Shown here piece by piece: positions 7,038-15,114 of a DNA stretch of 48,257 bases. The position numbers and the translations under genes are program-made. Position 1 is the first letter of the stretch; each line of letters starts with the position of its first letter. The notes under the pieces were generated by a model, which had not been told where the DNA came from, ran no database searches, and worked only from the letters and a program-made list of their open reading frames with translations. The stretch is from the NCBI GenBank assembly GCA_028865585.1, contig JAGWJU010000001.1:1-48257 (forward strand). Reading direction: 5' to 3'. This DNA is from Elusimicrobiota bacterium (lineage in GTDB: Bacteria > Elusimicrobiota > Elusimicrobia > UBA1565 > UBA9628).

Positions 7038-9595
7038 GCGGCCGCGGCTTTGCCGCGCCCGCGGCCGGAGTTCGAAGCGATGGGGCTTAAAGTCAGCGCC
7101 CCGCCCTCCGCCCCGACCTTGACTGCGTCGCCGTCGCGGATTTCGCCGGAAAGGATCATCCGCGAGAGCGGATCGACGAGATATTTCTGCACCGCGCGCT
7201 TCAAGGGCCGGGCGCCGTAGGCGGGGTCGTAGCCCTTTTCGGCCAAAAACGCCTTGGCCGCGGCGTCCGGATCCAGAATGATGCGCCGCTCCGCGAGGCG
7301 CTTTTGCACTTGAGCGATTTGGATGTCGACGATGCGCTCCAGGTGCTTGGGATCTAAAGCGTGGAAGGCGAGAATTTCGTCGATGCGGTTCAGGAATTCC
7401 GGCCGGAAATGGACTTTCAACTGCGAGGGCTCCAGGTTCGAAGTCATCAAAAGGAGCGAGTTCTTGAAGTCGACGAGCCGTCCCTGGCCGTCGGTCAGGC
7501 GCCCGTCCTCCATGATCTGCAGCAGCGCGTTGAACACGTCCGGGTGCGCCTTCTCGATTTCGTCCAAAAGCACCACGCAGTAGGGCCTGCGCCTCACGGC
7601 TTCGGTGAGCTGTCCGCCCTCCTCGTAGCCGACGTAGCCCGGCGGCGCGCCGATGAGGCGGGAGACCGAGTGCTTCTCCATGTACTCGCTCATGTCCAGG
7701 CGCACCATGCTTTTTTCCGAATCGAAGAGCGACTCGGCCAGCGCCCGTGCGAGCTCGGTCTTGCCCACGCCCGTCGGGCCGATGAGCAGGAAGACGCCCA
7801 GCGGACGGTTCGGATCGGCCAAGCCGCTGCGCGCGCGGCGCACGGCCTGTGCCACCGCGGCCACGGCCCCGTCCTGGCCGATGACGCGCCTGTGGAGCTC
7901 GTCCTCCAAGCGCAAAAGTTTCTCCGCCTGGCCCTCTAGAAGCTTCTCGACCGGGATGCCGGTCCAGCGCGCCACGGCCTGGGCCACGTCCTCCTCCCCG
8001 ACTTCCTCTTTCAAAAGCTTGGTGCCGGACTGAAGCAGGGCGAGCTCCTTTTGCGCGGCCTCGATTTTCTTGGCCGCGTCCGGCACGCGGCCGTAGCGGA
8101 TTTCCGCGGCGCGATTCAAGTCCCCGGCGCGCTCGGCCTTGGCCTCGTCCGCGCGCAGCGTCTCCATTTCGGACTTGAGGCGCCGCAGGGCCGAGATGCA
8201 GGATTTCTCCTTGTCCCACTGGGCGCGCAGATCCTTGCGCCGGGCGTTGAGACCCGAGAGCTCCTTGTCCAGGGCGGCCAGGCGCTCGCGGCTGGCCGCG
8301 TCCTTTTCCCGCGACAAGGCGGTCTTCTCGATTTCCAGCTGCCGGATGCGGCGCTCGGCGACGTCAAGCTCCTGCGGCACGGAGTCCATCTCCATGCGCA
8401 GGCGGCTCGACGCCTCATCGATGAGGTCGACGGCCTTGTCCGGCAAAAAACGGTCCGAGATGTAGCGGTTGGAGAGGGTCGCGGCCGCGACCAGCGCGGC
8501 GTCGCGAATTTGCACGCCGTGGTGGAGCTCGTAGCGTTCCTTCAATCCCCTCAAAATCGCGATGGTATCCTCGACCGAGGGCTCGCCCACCATCACCGGG
8601 GCGAAGCGGCGCTCCAGGGCCGCGTCCTTTTCAATGTATTTCTTGTACTCGTCCAAAGTCGTCGCGCCCACGCAGCGCAGCTCCCCGCGGGCCAGCATGG
8701 GTTTGAGCATGTTGGCCGCGTCCATGCCGCCCTCGGCCGCGCCGGCGCCGACCAAGGTGTGGAGCTCGTCGATGAAGAGGACGATGCGTCCCTCCTGCGC
8801 CGCGACTTCCTTTAAGACGGCTTTCAATCGCTCCTCGAACTCTCCGCGGAATTTGGCCCCGGCCACCAGCGCCCCCAAATCGAGCGCCACGATGCGCTTA
8901 TCCTTGACGCCCTCGGGCACGTCGCCTTCCGCGATGCGCAGGGCCAGGCCCTCCACAATCGCGGTTTTGCCCACGCCCGGCTCGCCGATTAAAACGGGAT
9001 TGTTCTTGGTGCGTCGCGAAAGCACCTGGACCACGCGGCGGATTTCCGCGTCGCGCCCGATGACGGGATCCAGCTTGCCCCGCTTGGCCGCGGCCGTCAA
9101 GTCGCGGCCGTACTTCTCCAGCGACTGGAACGTGCCCTCCGGATCCCGGCTGGTCACGCGCTGAGCTCCGCGCACCGCGACCAGGGCCGAGAGGATTTTG
9201 TGCTCGTCAAGGCCGGAAGCCTTTAAAATCTTGGCCGCCGCGCCGCCCTCGTCCAGGAGCCCCAGCAGCAGGTGCTCAACGGAGACGAACTCGTCTTTCA
9301 TCGCCTCCATGCGGCTTTCCGCGAAGTTAAAGGCGCGGGTGAGCCCCGAGGCGGCGTAAATCTGCCCCCCGGAGACCTTTGGTTTTTTTTCCAGGTCCTT
9401 GCGAATGACGGCCGACACCAGCTGCGCGTCGGTGCCGGCCTTGCGCAGGATTTCGGGCACGACGCCGTCTTTCTGGCGCACCAGGGCCAGGAGCAGGTGC
9501 TCGGGCGAAAGCTCCTGGTGGCCCTCCCGCTCGGCCAGCGCGCGCGCGTCTTCGAGGGCTTCCTGCGATTTGGCGGTCCAGCGTTCCAGGTTCAT
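7034..9595 (-). CDS. clpB: ClpB-type AAA+ protein disaggregase
   Basis: ClpB, with DnaK, extracts and refolds aggregated proteins. The 853-residue length is typical. Visible domains are the N-terminal Clp repeat pair (1-145), AAA-1 with Walker A GEPGVGKT near 204-211 and Walker B FIDELHT, a long charged coiled-coil middle domain (about 400-520) that marks ClpB rather than ClpA/ClpX, and AAA-2 with GPTGVGKT and LLDEIEKAHP. No ClpP-docking IGF loop was seen. The segment between MTSNL and HFRPEFLNR is shorter than in most ClpB proteins. It sits 22 bases downstream of prc in the same orientation, suggesting an envelope/protein-quality operon. Confidence 0.94.
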   Translation of the reverse strand: MNLERWTAKSQEALEDARALAEREGHQELSPEHLLLALVRQKDGVVPEILRKAGTDAQLVSAVIRKDLEKKPKVSGGQIYAASGLTRAFNFAESRMEAMKDEFVSVEHLLLGLLDEGGAAAKILKASGLDEHKILSALVAVRGAQRVTSRDPEGTFQSLEKYGRDLTAAAKRGKLDPVIGRDAEIRRVVQVLSRRTKNNPVLIGEPGVGKTAIVEGLALRIAEGDVPEGVKDKRIVALDLGALVAGAKFRGEFEERLKAVLKEVAAQEGRIVLFIDELHTLVGAGAAEGGMDAANMLKPMLARGELRCVGATTLDEYKKYIEKDAALERRFAPVMVGEPSVEDTIAILRGLKERYELHHGVQIRDAALVAAATLSNRYISDRFLPDKAVDLIDEASSRLRMEMDSVPQELDVAERRIRQLEIEKTALSREKDAASRERLAALDKELSGLNARRKDLRAQWDKEKSCISALRRLKSEMETLRADEAKAERAGDLNRAAEIRYGRVPDAAKKIEAAQKELALLQSGTKLLKEEVGEEDVAQAVARWTGIPVEKLLEGQAEKLLRLEDELHRRVIGQDGAVAAVAQAVRRARSGLADPNRPLGVFLLIGPTGVGKTELARALAESLFDSEKSMVRLDMSEYMEKHSVSRLIGAPPGYVGYEEGGQLTEAVRRRPYCVVLLDEIEKAHPDVFNALLQIMEDGRLTDGQGRLVDFKNSLLLMTSNLEPSQLKVHFRPEFLNRIDEILAFHALDPKHLERIVDIQIAQVQKRLAERRIILDPDAAAKAFLAEKGYDPAYGARPLKRAVQKYLVDPLSRMILSGEIRDGDAVKVGAEGGALTLSPIASNSGRGRGKAAAA

Positions 9596-9617
9596 GGGAA
9601 AAAGATCCCTTTTGGGG

Positions 9618-11996
9618 CTATCGGGGCTTCGCGCCGGCGAGGTTCGCGGAGACGCCCAGGCTCTTGGCCGAAGGCTTGCCGATCATGTCCGCCAGGACGT
9701 GCGCGGCTTCCTCGAGGACGAAGTCGGTCGGCGGGGGCGCGTGCGCGTAGCCCTTGGCGGAGGCGGAGGACGAGGAGACGGAGAACGCCGCGGCCTCGGC
9801 GGCCGAACTCGGCGGCGGCGCGGAAACCGACGCCGCGGGCTCCGGGGTTTGGGAAGCGGCGCTCTTGCCCGCCGCGCCCGCGGCCGTCGAGGTTGAAACC
9901 AGGGGATTGACGCCCGCGATGACGTCCTCAAGCGTGACGTCCGTGACGGTGAAAGGGGCGGCCGGCCGGGAGGCGCGCTCTTTTTTGCGCGCCTCGGCGC
10001 GCGCCTCGTTGGCCTTCTCTTCGGCCAAGCGGGCCTCGTAGTTGAGGGAGACGCTCTTGTCCTGCTTATGCTTCATGTAAAGAGCGATGTCCTGACGCAC
10101 GTACGCGAAGTCGGTCGAGACCGCGACGCGCTCCTCGGAGGCTTTCTGGAGCGCCGCGATCTCTCCCGCGGTGACGTCGTTTTTGGGCTCGTAGACGGCG
10201 GGCGCGATGTGATCGTAAGGGAGCGCGTTGGGAAGCGAGGACTCGGTCATGTCCAGCTCGTCGTCCAGTGACGGCAGCTGGATGTCGGGCGTCACGCCGC
10301 GATTCTGCGTCGAGCCGCCGGAGACGCGGTAGAATTTCTGGATGGTGATCTTGAGCGCGCCGGGGTTGTCCTTGCGCATGGACCAGGGCAGGTAGTCCGC
10401 GAGGTCGACGACGGACTGGACCGTGCCCTTGCCGAAGGTGCTCTTCTCCCCGACCACGACCGCGCGGCGGTAATCTTGAAGGGCCGCGGTCACGATTTCG
10501 GAGGCCGAGGCGGAGGCGCGGGTGGTCAGCACCACCATGGGGCCCGTGTACTCGGCCTGCGACTCGGGCGCGCGCAGGACCTCGACGCGGCCCTGGGAGT
10601 CCCGCACCTGCACGACCGGGCCGGGGCCGTCGAAGAGCCCGGCCATGGCCACGGCCTCGGCCAGCGATCCGCCGCCGTCGTTGCGCAAGTCCAGAATGAT
10701 GCCGGCGGCGCCTTGCTTCTCAAGGTAGGCGACCAGGCGGCTGACGTCCCTGGTGGCGCTGGTGCGCCCGTCCGGGCGCATGTCGGCGTAAAAAGAGGGG
10801 AGGTAGACCACGCCCAAACGCTCGGTCTTGCCGTCCTCGAGCGGCCAGGTGATGACCTGCGCGCGGGCTTCCTGGTCCTTGAGCTTGATGACCTCGCGGA
10901 TGATGTTCACGACCACGCGCGTCGCCGGATCGATGGCGTCGGCCGGGATGAGGCGCAGGCGCACGAGAGTGCCCTTTTTGCCGCGAATCATGTCCACCAC
11001 GTCGTCCAAGCGCATGCCCACGACGTCCACGAAGGAGCCTTCGCCCTGGGCCACTCCCACGATGCGGTCGTTGGGGTGGATTTGCTTGGACTTGTCCGCG
11101 GGGCCGCCCGGAACCAGGGAGACGATTTTGGCGTAGCCGCCGTCGGAACTCAGGACCGCGCCGATGCCCACAAGCGAGAGGCGCATGCTGATGTCGAAAT
11201 TGGCCTCGGTCGAGGCCGCCATGTAGTCGCTGTGCGGATCGTAGGTGCCCGCGAGCGCCGTTAGGTAAGCCTGCAGGACGTCGCTCGAGGCGAACTCCTT
11301 GTAGTAGGTCAGCAGGCGCTCGTAGCGCTGGACCACGTCCTTGATTTGGTCCTCGGGCTTGACCTTGTCGAGCATCTCTTCGAGCACGTCGTTCTTGAGG
11401 CGCTTTCTCCAAAGGTCCTTGGCGTCGCGTTCGTCGGAGGGCCAGGGCAGTTTTTCCCGATCCAGGATCACGCTTTCGTTTTTCTTAAAATCGAATATTT
11501 TATCGGGATTGACGAAGGCGGCGGAGGAGGCCAAGACGGAGTTCATGGCGGACAAAACCGTGGTCGAGGATTTTTCACCCGCTGTTTTCCCGACCGGAGG
11601 GGCGTGAAGGGTCCGCCGCACGAAGCGCACCCGCTCGCGCACGCGTTCCATGAAGCGGTTGAAGATGAAGTAGGCCGGCCCGACGTCGCCCGCCCGGACC
11701 ATCTGGGCCATGTCGTCTCCGAAGCGCGCCCGGAACTCGGCCGCGTCCGAACGCAGGAAAAACATCTTGTCGGGATCGAAATTCTGCAGGTAGAGCTTGA
11801 GCATGTCCCGGGACGTGGAGGCGTCCAGGGGTTTGTGTTCGTAATGGTCCTGCTCCAGGATGCGGGCCACGATTTGGCCGATGACGGGGCCGTCCTGACT
11901 CGGCTCCAGGGGCTTCTGCGGCGCCGCCTTGGCGGCGGCCAGCGGGGGAAAAAACAGGGCCGCGGCAAGAAGGAGGAGCGAAAGAGTCTTTTTCAA
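9618..11996 (-). CDS. prc: Prc/Tsp-type carboxy-terminal processing protease
   Basis: A periplasmic serine-lysine protease that cuts proteins from their C-terminus. The 792-residue product begins at TTG 11996, which gives a good signal peptide (MKKTLSLLLLAAALFF, cleavage near AKA). An in-frame ATG at 12071 would put 25 residues before the signal and overlap the upstream gene, so I reject it. A PDZ domain spans about 265-365 and the S41 core about 390-600. The catalytic serine is S497 in RASASASE and the lysine K523 in TFGKGTVQ; there is one extra residue between them relative to E. coli Prc. A Prc-type C-terminal domain ends in an Ala/Ser/Pro-rich stretch. Confidence 0.9.
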   Translation of the reverse strand: MKKTLSLLLLAAALFFPPLAAAKAAPQKPLEPSQDGPVIGQIVARILEQDHYEHKPLDASTSRDMLKLYLQNFDPDKMFFLRSDAAEFRARFGDDMAQMVRAGDVGPAYFIFNRFMERVRERVRFVRRTLHAPPVGKTAGEKSSTTVLSAMNSVLASSAAFVNPDKIFDFKKNESVILDREKLPWPSDERDAKDLWRKRLKNDVLEEMLDKVKPEDQIKDVVQRYERLLTYYKEFASSDVLQAYLTALAGTYDPHSDYMAASTEANFDISMRLSLVGIGAVLSSDGGYAKIVSLVPGGPADKSKQIHPNDRIVGVAQGEGSFVDVVGMRLDDVVDMIRGKKGTLVRLRLIPADAIDPATRVVVNIIREVIKLKDQEARAQVITWPLEDGKTERLGVVYLPSFYADMRPDGRTSATRDVSRLVAYLEKQGAAGIILDLRNDGGGSLAEAVAMAGLFDGPGPVVQVRDSQGRVEVLRAPESQAEYTGPMVVLTTRASASASEIVTAALQDYRRAVVVGEKSTFGKGTVQSVVDLADYLPWSMRKDNPGALKITIQKFYRVSGGSTQNRGVTPDIQLPSLDDELDMTESSLPNALPYDHIAPAVYEPKNDVTAGEIAALQKASEERVAVSTDFAYVRQDIALYMKHKQDKSVSLNYEARLAEEKANEARAEARKKERASRPAAPFTVTDVTLEDVIAGVNPLVSTSTAAGAAGKSAASQTPEPAASVSAPPPSSAAEAAAFSVSSSSASAKGYAHAPPPTDFVLEEAAHVLADMIGKPSAKSLGVSANLAGAKPR

Positions 11997-12000
11997 CGCG

Positions 12001-12465
12001 CTACGGGGCCCGCCCGGCGAGAGTTTTGCGCATCTCCTTGAGGAACTCGACCGTCTTGGGCAAATCTCCATACGGAATGCGCACCCCCTTCTTCGACCAA
12101 CCCTTGTACGACTGATCCTCGACCCACTCGCGCAAATCCACGCCCGTGGCGTCCTTGAAGATGGTCACGCGCACGACCAGCTCGATGCCCATGCGCCGCG
12201 GGATGCGCGCCAACTCCTTCTCGGCCAGCGCCTCGGGTTCGGCGGGCAAAGACGACAGGGCCTGGATGACGCCTTCCAGGGCCGCGGCGTTGAGCGTGAT
12301 GCCGGCCTTGGTCGGCCCCGAGTAGTGATCCCCTTTGATGAAGGATCGGATTGAGCCGTAGCGGTGGCCGCGGTATTCGTCCACGTAGAAGCGGATTTGC
12401 GTGACGTCCGAGACGGAGATGGAGCCGATGTCCTTGAGAGGTTTGAATTCCTGGCTTTGGGGCAT
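12001..12465 (-). CDS. Tandem PC4/p15-like single-stranded nucleic acid binding protein
   Basis: PC4-fold proteins bind single-stranded DNA and act on transcription or repair. The 154-residue product seems to hold two copies. The first (about residues 12-70) runs ISVSDVTQIRFYVDEYRG, then SIRSFIKGDHYSGPTKAGI, matching the PC4 pattern of an IR-x-F/Y centre followed by P-T-K-x-G-I. The second (about 92-150) runs IELVVRVTIFKDATGVDLREW, then SKKGVRIPYGDLP, with the same layout. Bacterial PC4 proteins usually have one domain and dimerise, so this could be a single-chain pseudo-dimer. It is the first gene of a reverse-strand operon with prc, clpB and the UshA-like gene; the prc start lies four bases beyond its stop. 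Confidence 0.68.
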   Translation of the reverse strand: MPQSQEFKPLKDIGSISVSDVTQIRFYVDEYRGHRYGSIRSFIKGDHYSGPTKAGITLNAAALEGVIQALSSLPAEPEALAEKELARIPRRMGIELVVRVTIFKDATGVDLREWVEDQSYKGWSKKGVRIPYGDLPKTVEFLKEMRKTLAGRAP

Positions 12466-12525
12466 GGTGATCTTCGCCGTCTGATCAAGACTACCAAAAT
12501 CCTAGAGATTTTTCATCTCAAGGGC

Positions 12526-12531
12526 TATAAT
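12526..12531 (+). promoter_or_regulatory. -10 box for the CNNM-EIIA gene (leaderless)
   Basis: A perfect TATAAT, preceded by GGC, ends 7 bases before the ATG at 12539. The expected transcription start falls on or next to that ATG, which decides the start against the other in-frame ATG at 12530, located inside the -10 box. The -35 region (around 12503-12508) does not match consensus. Confidence 0.6.
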
Positions 12532-12538
12532 GGGGGGC

Positions 12539-14050
12539 ATGAGCGCCTGGGTGTGGCTGCCCATTCTCCTAATCCTGATCAACGGCGCCTTCGTCTTGAT
12601 CGAATACTCCCTTCTGCGCGTGAGGCCCTCGCGCCTTGAGATTTTGGCGCGGCGGGGCAGCGCCGCGGCCAAGCTCGCCCAAGAGATGCAGGCGCGCTTC
12701 GACTATTACCTGGCCGCCATCCAGGTGGGGCTCATCCTGACCGCCCTGGCCTTGGGCCGCCTGGGGGAGCCCCTCGTGGCCGCGTGGGTGCAGGAGCGTT
12801 TTTCCGCGGCCGCCGCGGCGTGGCTTGGCCCCCGCTGGGACGCCGCCATCGCCTTTATCATCGCCCTGGCCGCGCTCACCTTCGTGATGTCCGTTTTCGG
12901 CGAGCTTTTGCCGCGGGCCGTGGCCTTGCGCCGGGCCGAGGCCGTGGCGCTGTGGGGGGCCTATCCGCTGAGGGTTTTCGCGGCGGCGTTCCGCCCCGCG
13001 GTGTCTCTGATGGCGCTCTCCTCGCGCGCGATTCTGAGGCTTCTGGGCCTCTCCGGCGCCGCGTCCTCGGAGACCTCCTTGTCCGCGGAGGAGATGCGCG
13101 TGCTCATCGGCGAGACCCAGGAAAAAGGCGCCCTGGCCCTGGAGCAGCTTTTTTTGCTGGAGAATCTCTTCGATTTCGGCAAGGCCGTGGCCGCGGACGC
13201 GATGGTGCCGCGCGAGAAAATCGCCGCCCTCTCCCTGGCCGAACCCTGGCCCGTCAACCTGGGAGTCATCCGCGCGCGCCGCTTTTCCCGCTATCCTCTT
13301 TACGAAGCCGATCTGGATTCGACCGTGGGCCTGGTCCACGTCAAGGATGTTTTCCTGGCGCAAAACGGTTCGGGTCCGCCGGACTTGCGGCGCCTCAAGC
13401 GCGAGCTTATGAGCGTCTCGGAGACCGAGCCTTTGGAGAAGCTGGTCAAAATCCTGCCCGATCGCGGGGTGCACATGGCGCTGGTGCGCAACGCCTTGGG
13501 CCGCGTGGCGGGGCTCATCACGCTTGAGGACATCATCGAGGAGCTGGTCGGCGAGGTTCACGACGAGTTCGACTTGCCCCAGGCCTGGTCCTTCATGGAC
13601 GTGGTCTCGCGCAAATCCGTGGCGGTGCATCTGCAGGCCGCGGACCGCGCCGCGGCGGTGCGCCGCGTCATGGGCCTTCTGGAAAAGGCGCACCCGGGCC
13701 TCATCCCCGCGGGCGCTCTCTCCGCGGTCCTGGAGCGCGAGGAAAGGCTCTCCAGCTGCATCGGCCGCGGCGTGGCCGTGCCGCACGCGCGCCTGGCTTC
13801 CATCGATAGGGGCCTGGTCGCGGTTGGGCGTTTCCATAAGCCCGTCGATTTCGGCGGCGACAAAGGGCCGGTCCGCCTGGTGTTTCTGGCGCTGACTCCG
13901 TCCGCGCACCCGGTCCTTCAGATCCGCATCCTCTCCCGCATCGCGTCCTTGGTCGCCAACGAGAACCTGCGCCGCAAGCTGCTTCACGCGCCGTCGGCGG
14001 AGAGCCTCTTCGACATCCTGCGCACCGCCGACACCATGCTGGCCGACTAG
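12539..14050 (+). CDS. CNNM/CorC-type membrane transporter with CBS pair fused to a PTS EIIA(Ntr)-like domain
   Basis: The 503-residue protein starts with a DUF21/CNNM membrane domain (about 1-170, four hydrophobic segments including WVWLPILLILINGAFVL and AAIAFIIALAALTFVMSVFGE). The CBS region (about 205-345) contains AVAADAMVPREKI and GRVAGLITLEDIIEELVGEVHDEFD, typical of CorC/HlyC magnesium/cobalt efflux proteins. In place of the usual small CorC domain, residues 355-503 match a PTS EIIA type-2 domain (CIGRGVAVPHAR, PVRLVFLALTPSAHPVLQIRIL) with the phospho-acceptor histidine conserved as H416. I infer metal-ion transport tuned by a phosphorelay; no other PTS gene is in the window. Confidence 0.8.
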   Translation: MSAWVWLPILLILINGAFVLIEYSLLRVRPSRLEILARRGSAAAKLAQEMQARFDYYLAAIQVGLILTALALGRLGEPLVAAWVQERFSAAAAAWLGPRWDAAIAFIIALAALTFVMSVFGELLPRAVALRRAEAVALWGAYPLRVFAAAFRPAVSLMALSSRAILRLLGLSGAASSETSLSAEEMRVLIGETQEKGALALEQLFLLENLFDFGKAVAADAMVPREKIAALSLAEPWPVNLGVIRARRFSRYPLYEADLDSTVGLVHVKDVFLAQNGSGPPDLRRLKRELMSVSETEPLEKLVKILPDRGVHMALVRNALGRVAGLITLEDIIEELVGEVHDEFDLPQAWSFMDVVSRKSVAVHLQAADRAAAVRRVMGLLEKAHPGLIPAGALSAVLEREERLSSCIGRGVAVPHARLASIDRGLVAVGRFHKPVDFGGDKGPVRLVFLALTPSAHPVLQIRILSRIASLVANENLRRKLLHAPSAESLFDILRTADTMLAD

Positions 14051-14082
14051 CCCGCGCGCCGGTTTTTGTAAGATAGGATCCT

Positions 14083-15114
14083 ATGGCGGCGACCGGGGGG
14101 CCTTCTCTTTTCCTCGACGCTTGCCGGCGGCGCCCGACGCCCCGCCCGCCCGTCTGGTTCATGCGCCAGGCCGGGCGCTACATGAAGGACTACCGCGATC
14201 TGCGCGCCAAGCATTCCATCTTGGAGCTGGCCAAGACGCCCGAGCTGGCCTGCGCCGTGACCCTGCAGCCGGTGCGCCGCTTCGGCTTTGACGCGGCGAT
14301 TCTGTTCTCCGACATCCTCCTGCCCTTGGAGCCCATGGGCGCGCGCCTACGTTTTGCCCCGGCGCCGGTCATCGACAACCCGGTGCGCTCGGCGCGAGAC
14401 GCCGCGCGCTTGAGGCCCTGCGCGCCGCGCGAGGACTTGTCCCGCGTGCTCAAGGCCGTCTCCCTGCTGCGCCGGGAGTTGGGCCGAACGCCGCTCATCG
14501 GCTTCGTGGGCGCGCCTTTCACGCTGGCCAGCTACCTGATAGAAGGCGGCCCTTCCAAGGATTTCATCCGCACCAAGGCCTTCATGAATTCCGAGCCGGA
14601 CGCGTGGGCCGGCCTCATGCGCCGGCTCTCCCGGATGGGAGCGGACTACCTTTCGGCCCAGGTCGAGGCGGGCTGCCGGGCCGTTCAGGTCTTCGACAGC
14701 TGGGCGGGAGCCCTCTCTCCCGCGCAGTACCGCGGCAAGGTCCTGCCCTACTCGCGGGCGCTCATCGCCGCGGCGCAAAAAAGCGGGGCGCCGGTCATCC
14801 ACTTCGGCACGGGCACGGCGGGATTTTTGCGCGATTTCGCGTCGGCGGGCAGCGACGTGGTGGGCGTGGACTGGCGCGTGGACTTGGCGCAGGCCTTCAA
14901 GATCTGCCCGGGCCGCGCCGTGCAGGGAAACCTCGATCCGGCCGTCCTGGCGGGGCCGTTGCCCGCGCTCAAGAAAGAGGCGGCGGGGATTCTCCGCGCC
15001 GGCCGCGGGCGGCGCGGATTCATTTTCAATTTGGGCCACGGCGTTTTGCCCCAGACGCCCGAGGCCAACGTGCGCGCCGTGGTCGAGCTGATCCGCCGCT
15101 TCGGCCGTCCATGA
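14083..15114 (+). CDS. hemE: Uroporphyrinogen decarboxylase
   Basis: HemE removes four carboxyl groups from uroporphyrinogen III to give coproporphyrinogen III in haem synthesis. The 343-residue product has the N-terminal signature PPVWFMRQAGRYMKDYR near residue 24, the catalytic aspartate in LFSDILLP, the second family signature GFVGAPFTLASYLIEGG, and FDSWAGALSP. The start is ATG 14083, with an AGGA a few bases upstream and a TAAGAT at 14069-14074 that could serve as a -10 box. Its stop overlaps the hemG start as ATGA. Confidence 0.95.
   Translation: MAATGGPSLFLDACRRRPTPRPPVWFMRQAGRYMKDYRDLRAKHSILELAKTPELACAVTLQPVRRFGFDAAILFSDILLPLEPMGARLRFAPAPVIDNPVRSARDAARLRPCAPREDLSRVLKAVSLLRRELGRTPLIGFVGAPFTLASYLIEGGPSKDFIRTKAFMNSEPDAWAGLMRRLSRMGADYLSAQVEAGCRAVQVFDSWAGALSPAQYRGKVLPYSRALIAAAQKSGAPVIHFGTGTAGFLRDFASAGSDVVGVDWRVDLAQAFKICPGRAVQGNLDPAVLAGPLPALKKEAAGILRAGRGRRGFIFNLGHGVLPQTPEANVRAVVELIRRFGRP

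Noticed and set aside
4713..7220. Long forward-strand open frame (835 codons) opposite the UshA-like gene.
   Set aside because: It is antisense to a gene with a signal peptide, recognisable domains and operon overlap; long empty frames are expected in GC-rich DNA. Its product has no recognisable domain.
12530..12538. Earlier in-frame ATG for the CNNM-EIIA gene.
   Set aside because: It overlaps the TATAAT box, so it would not be in the transcript.
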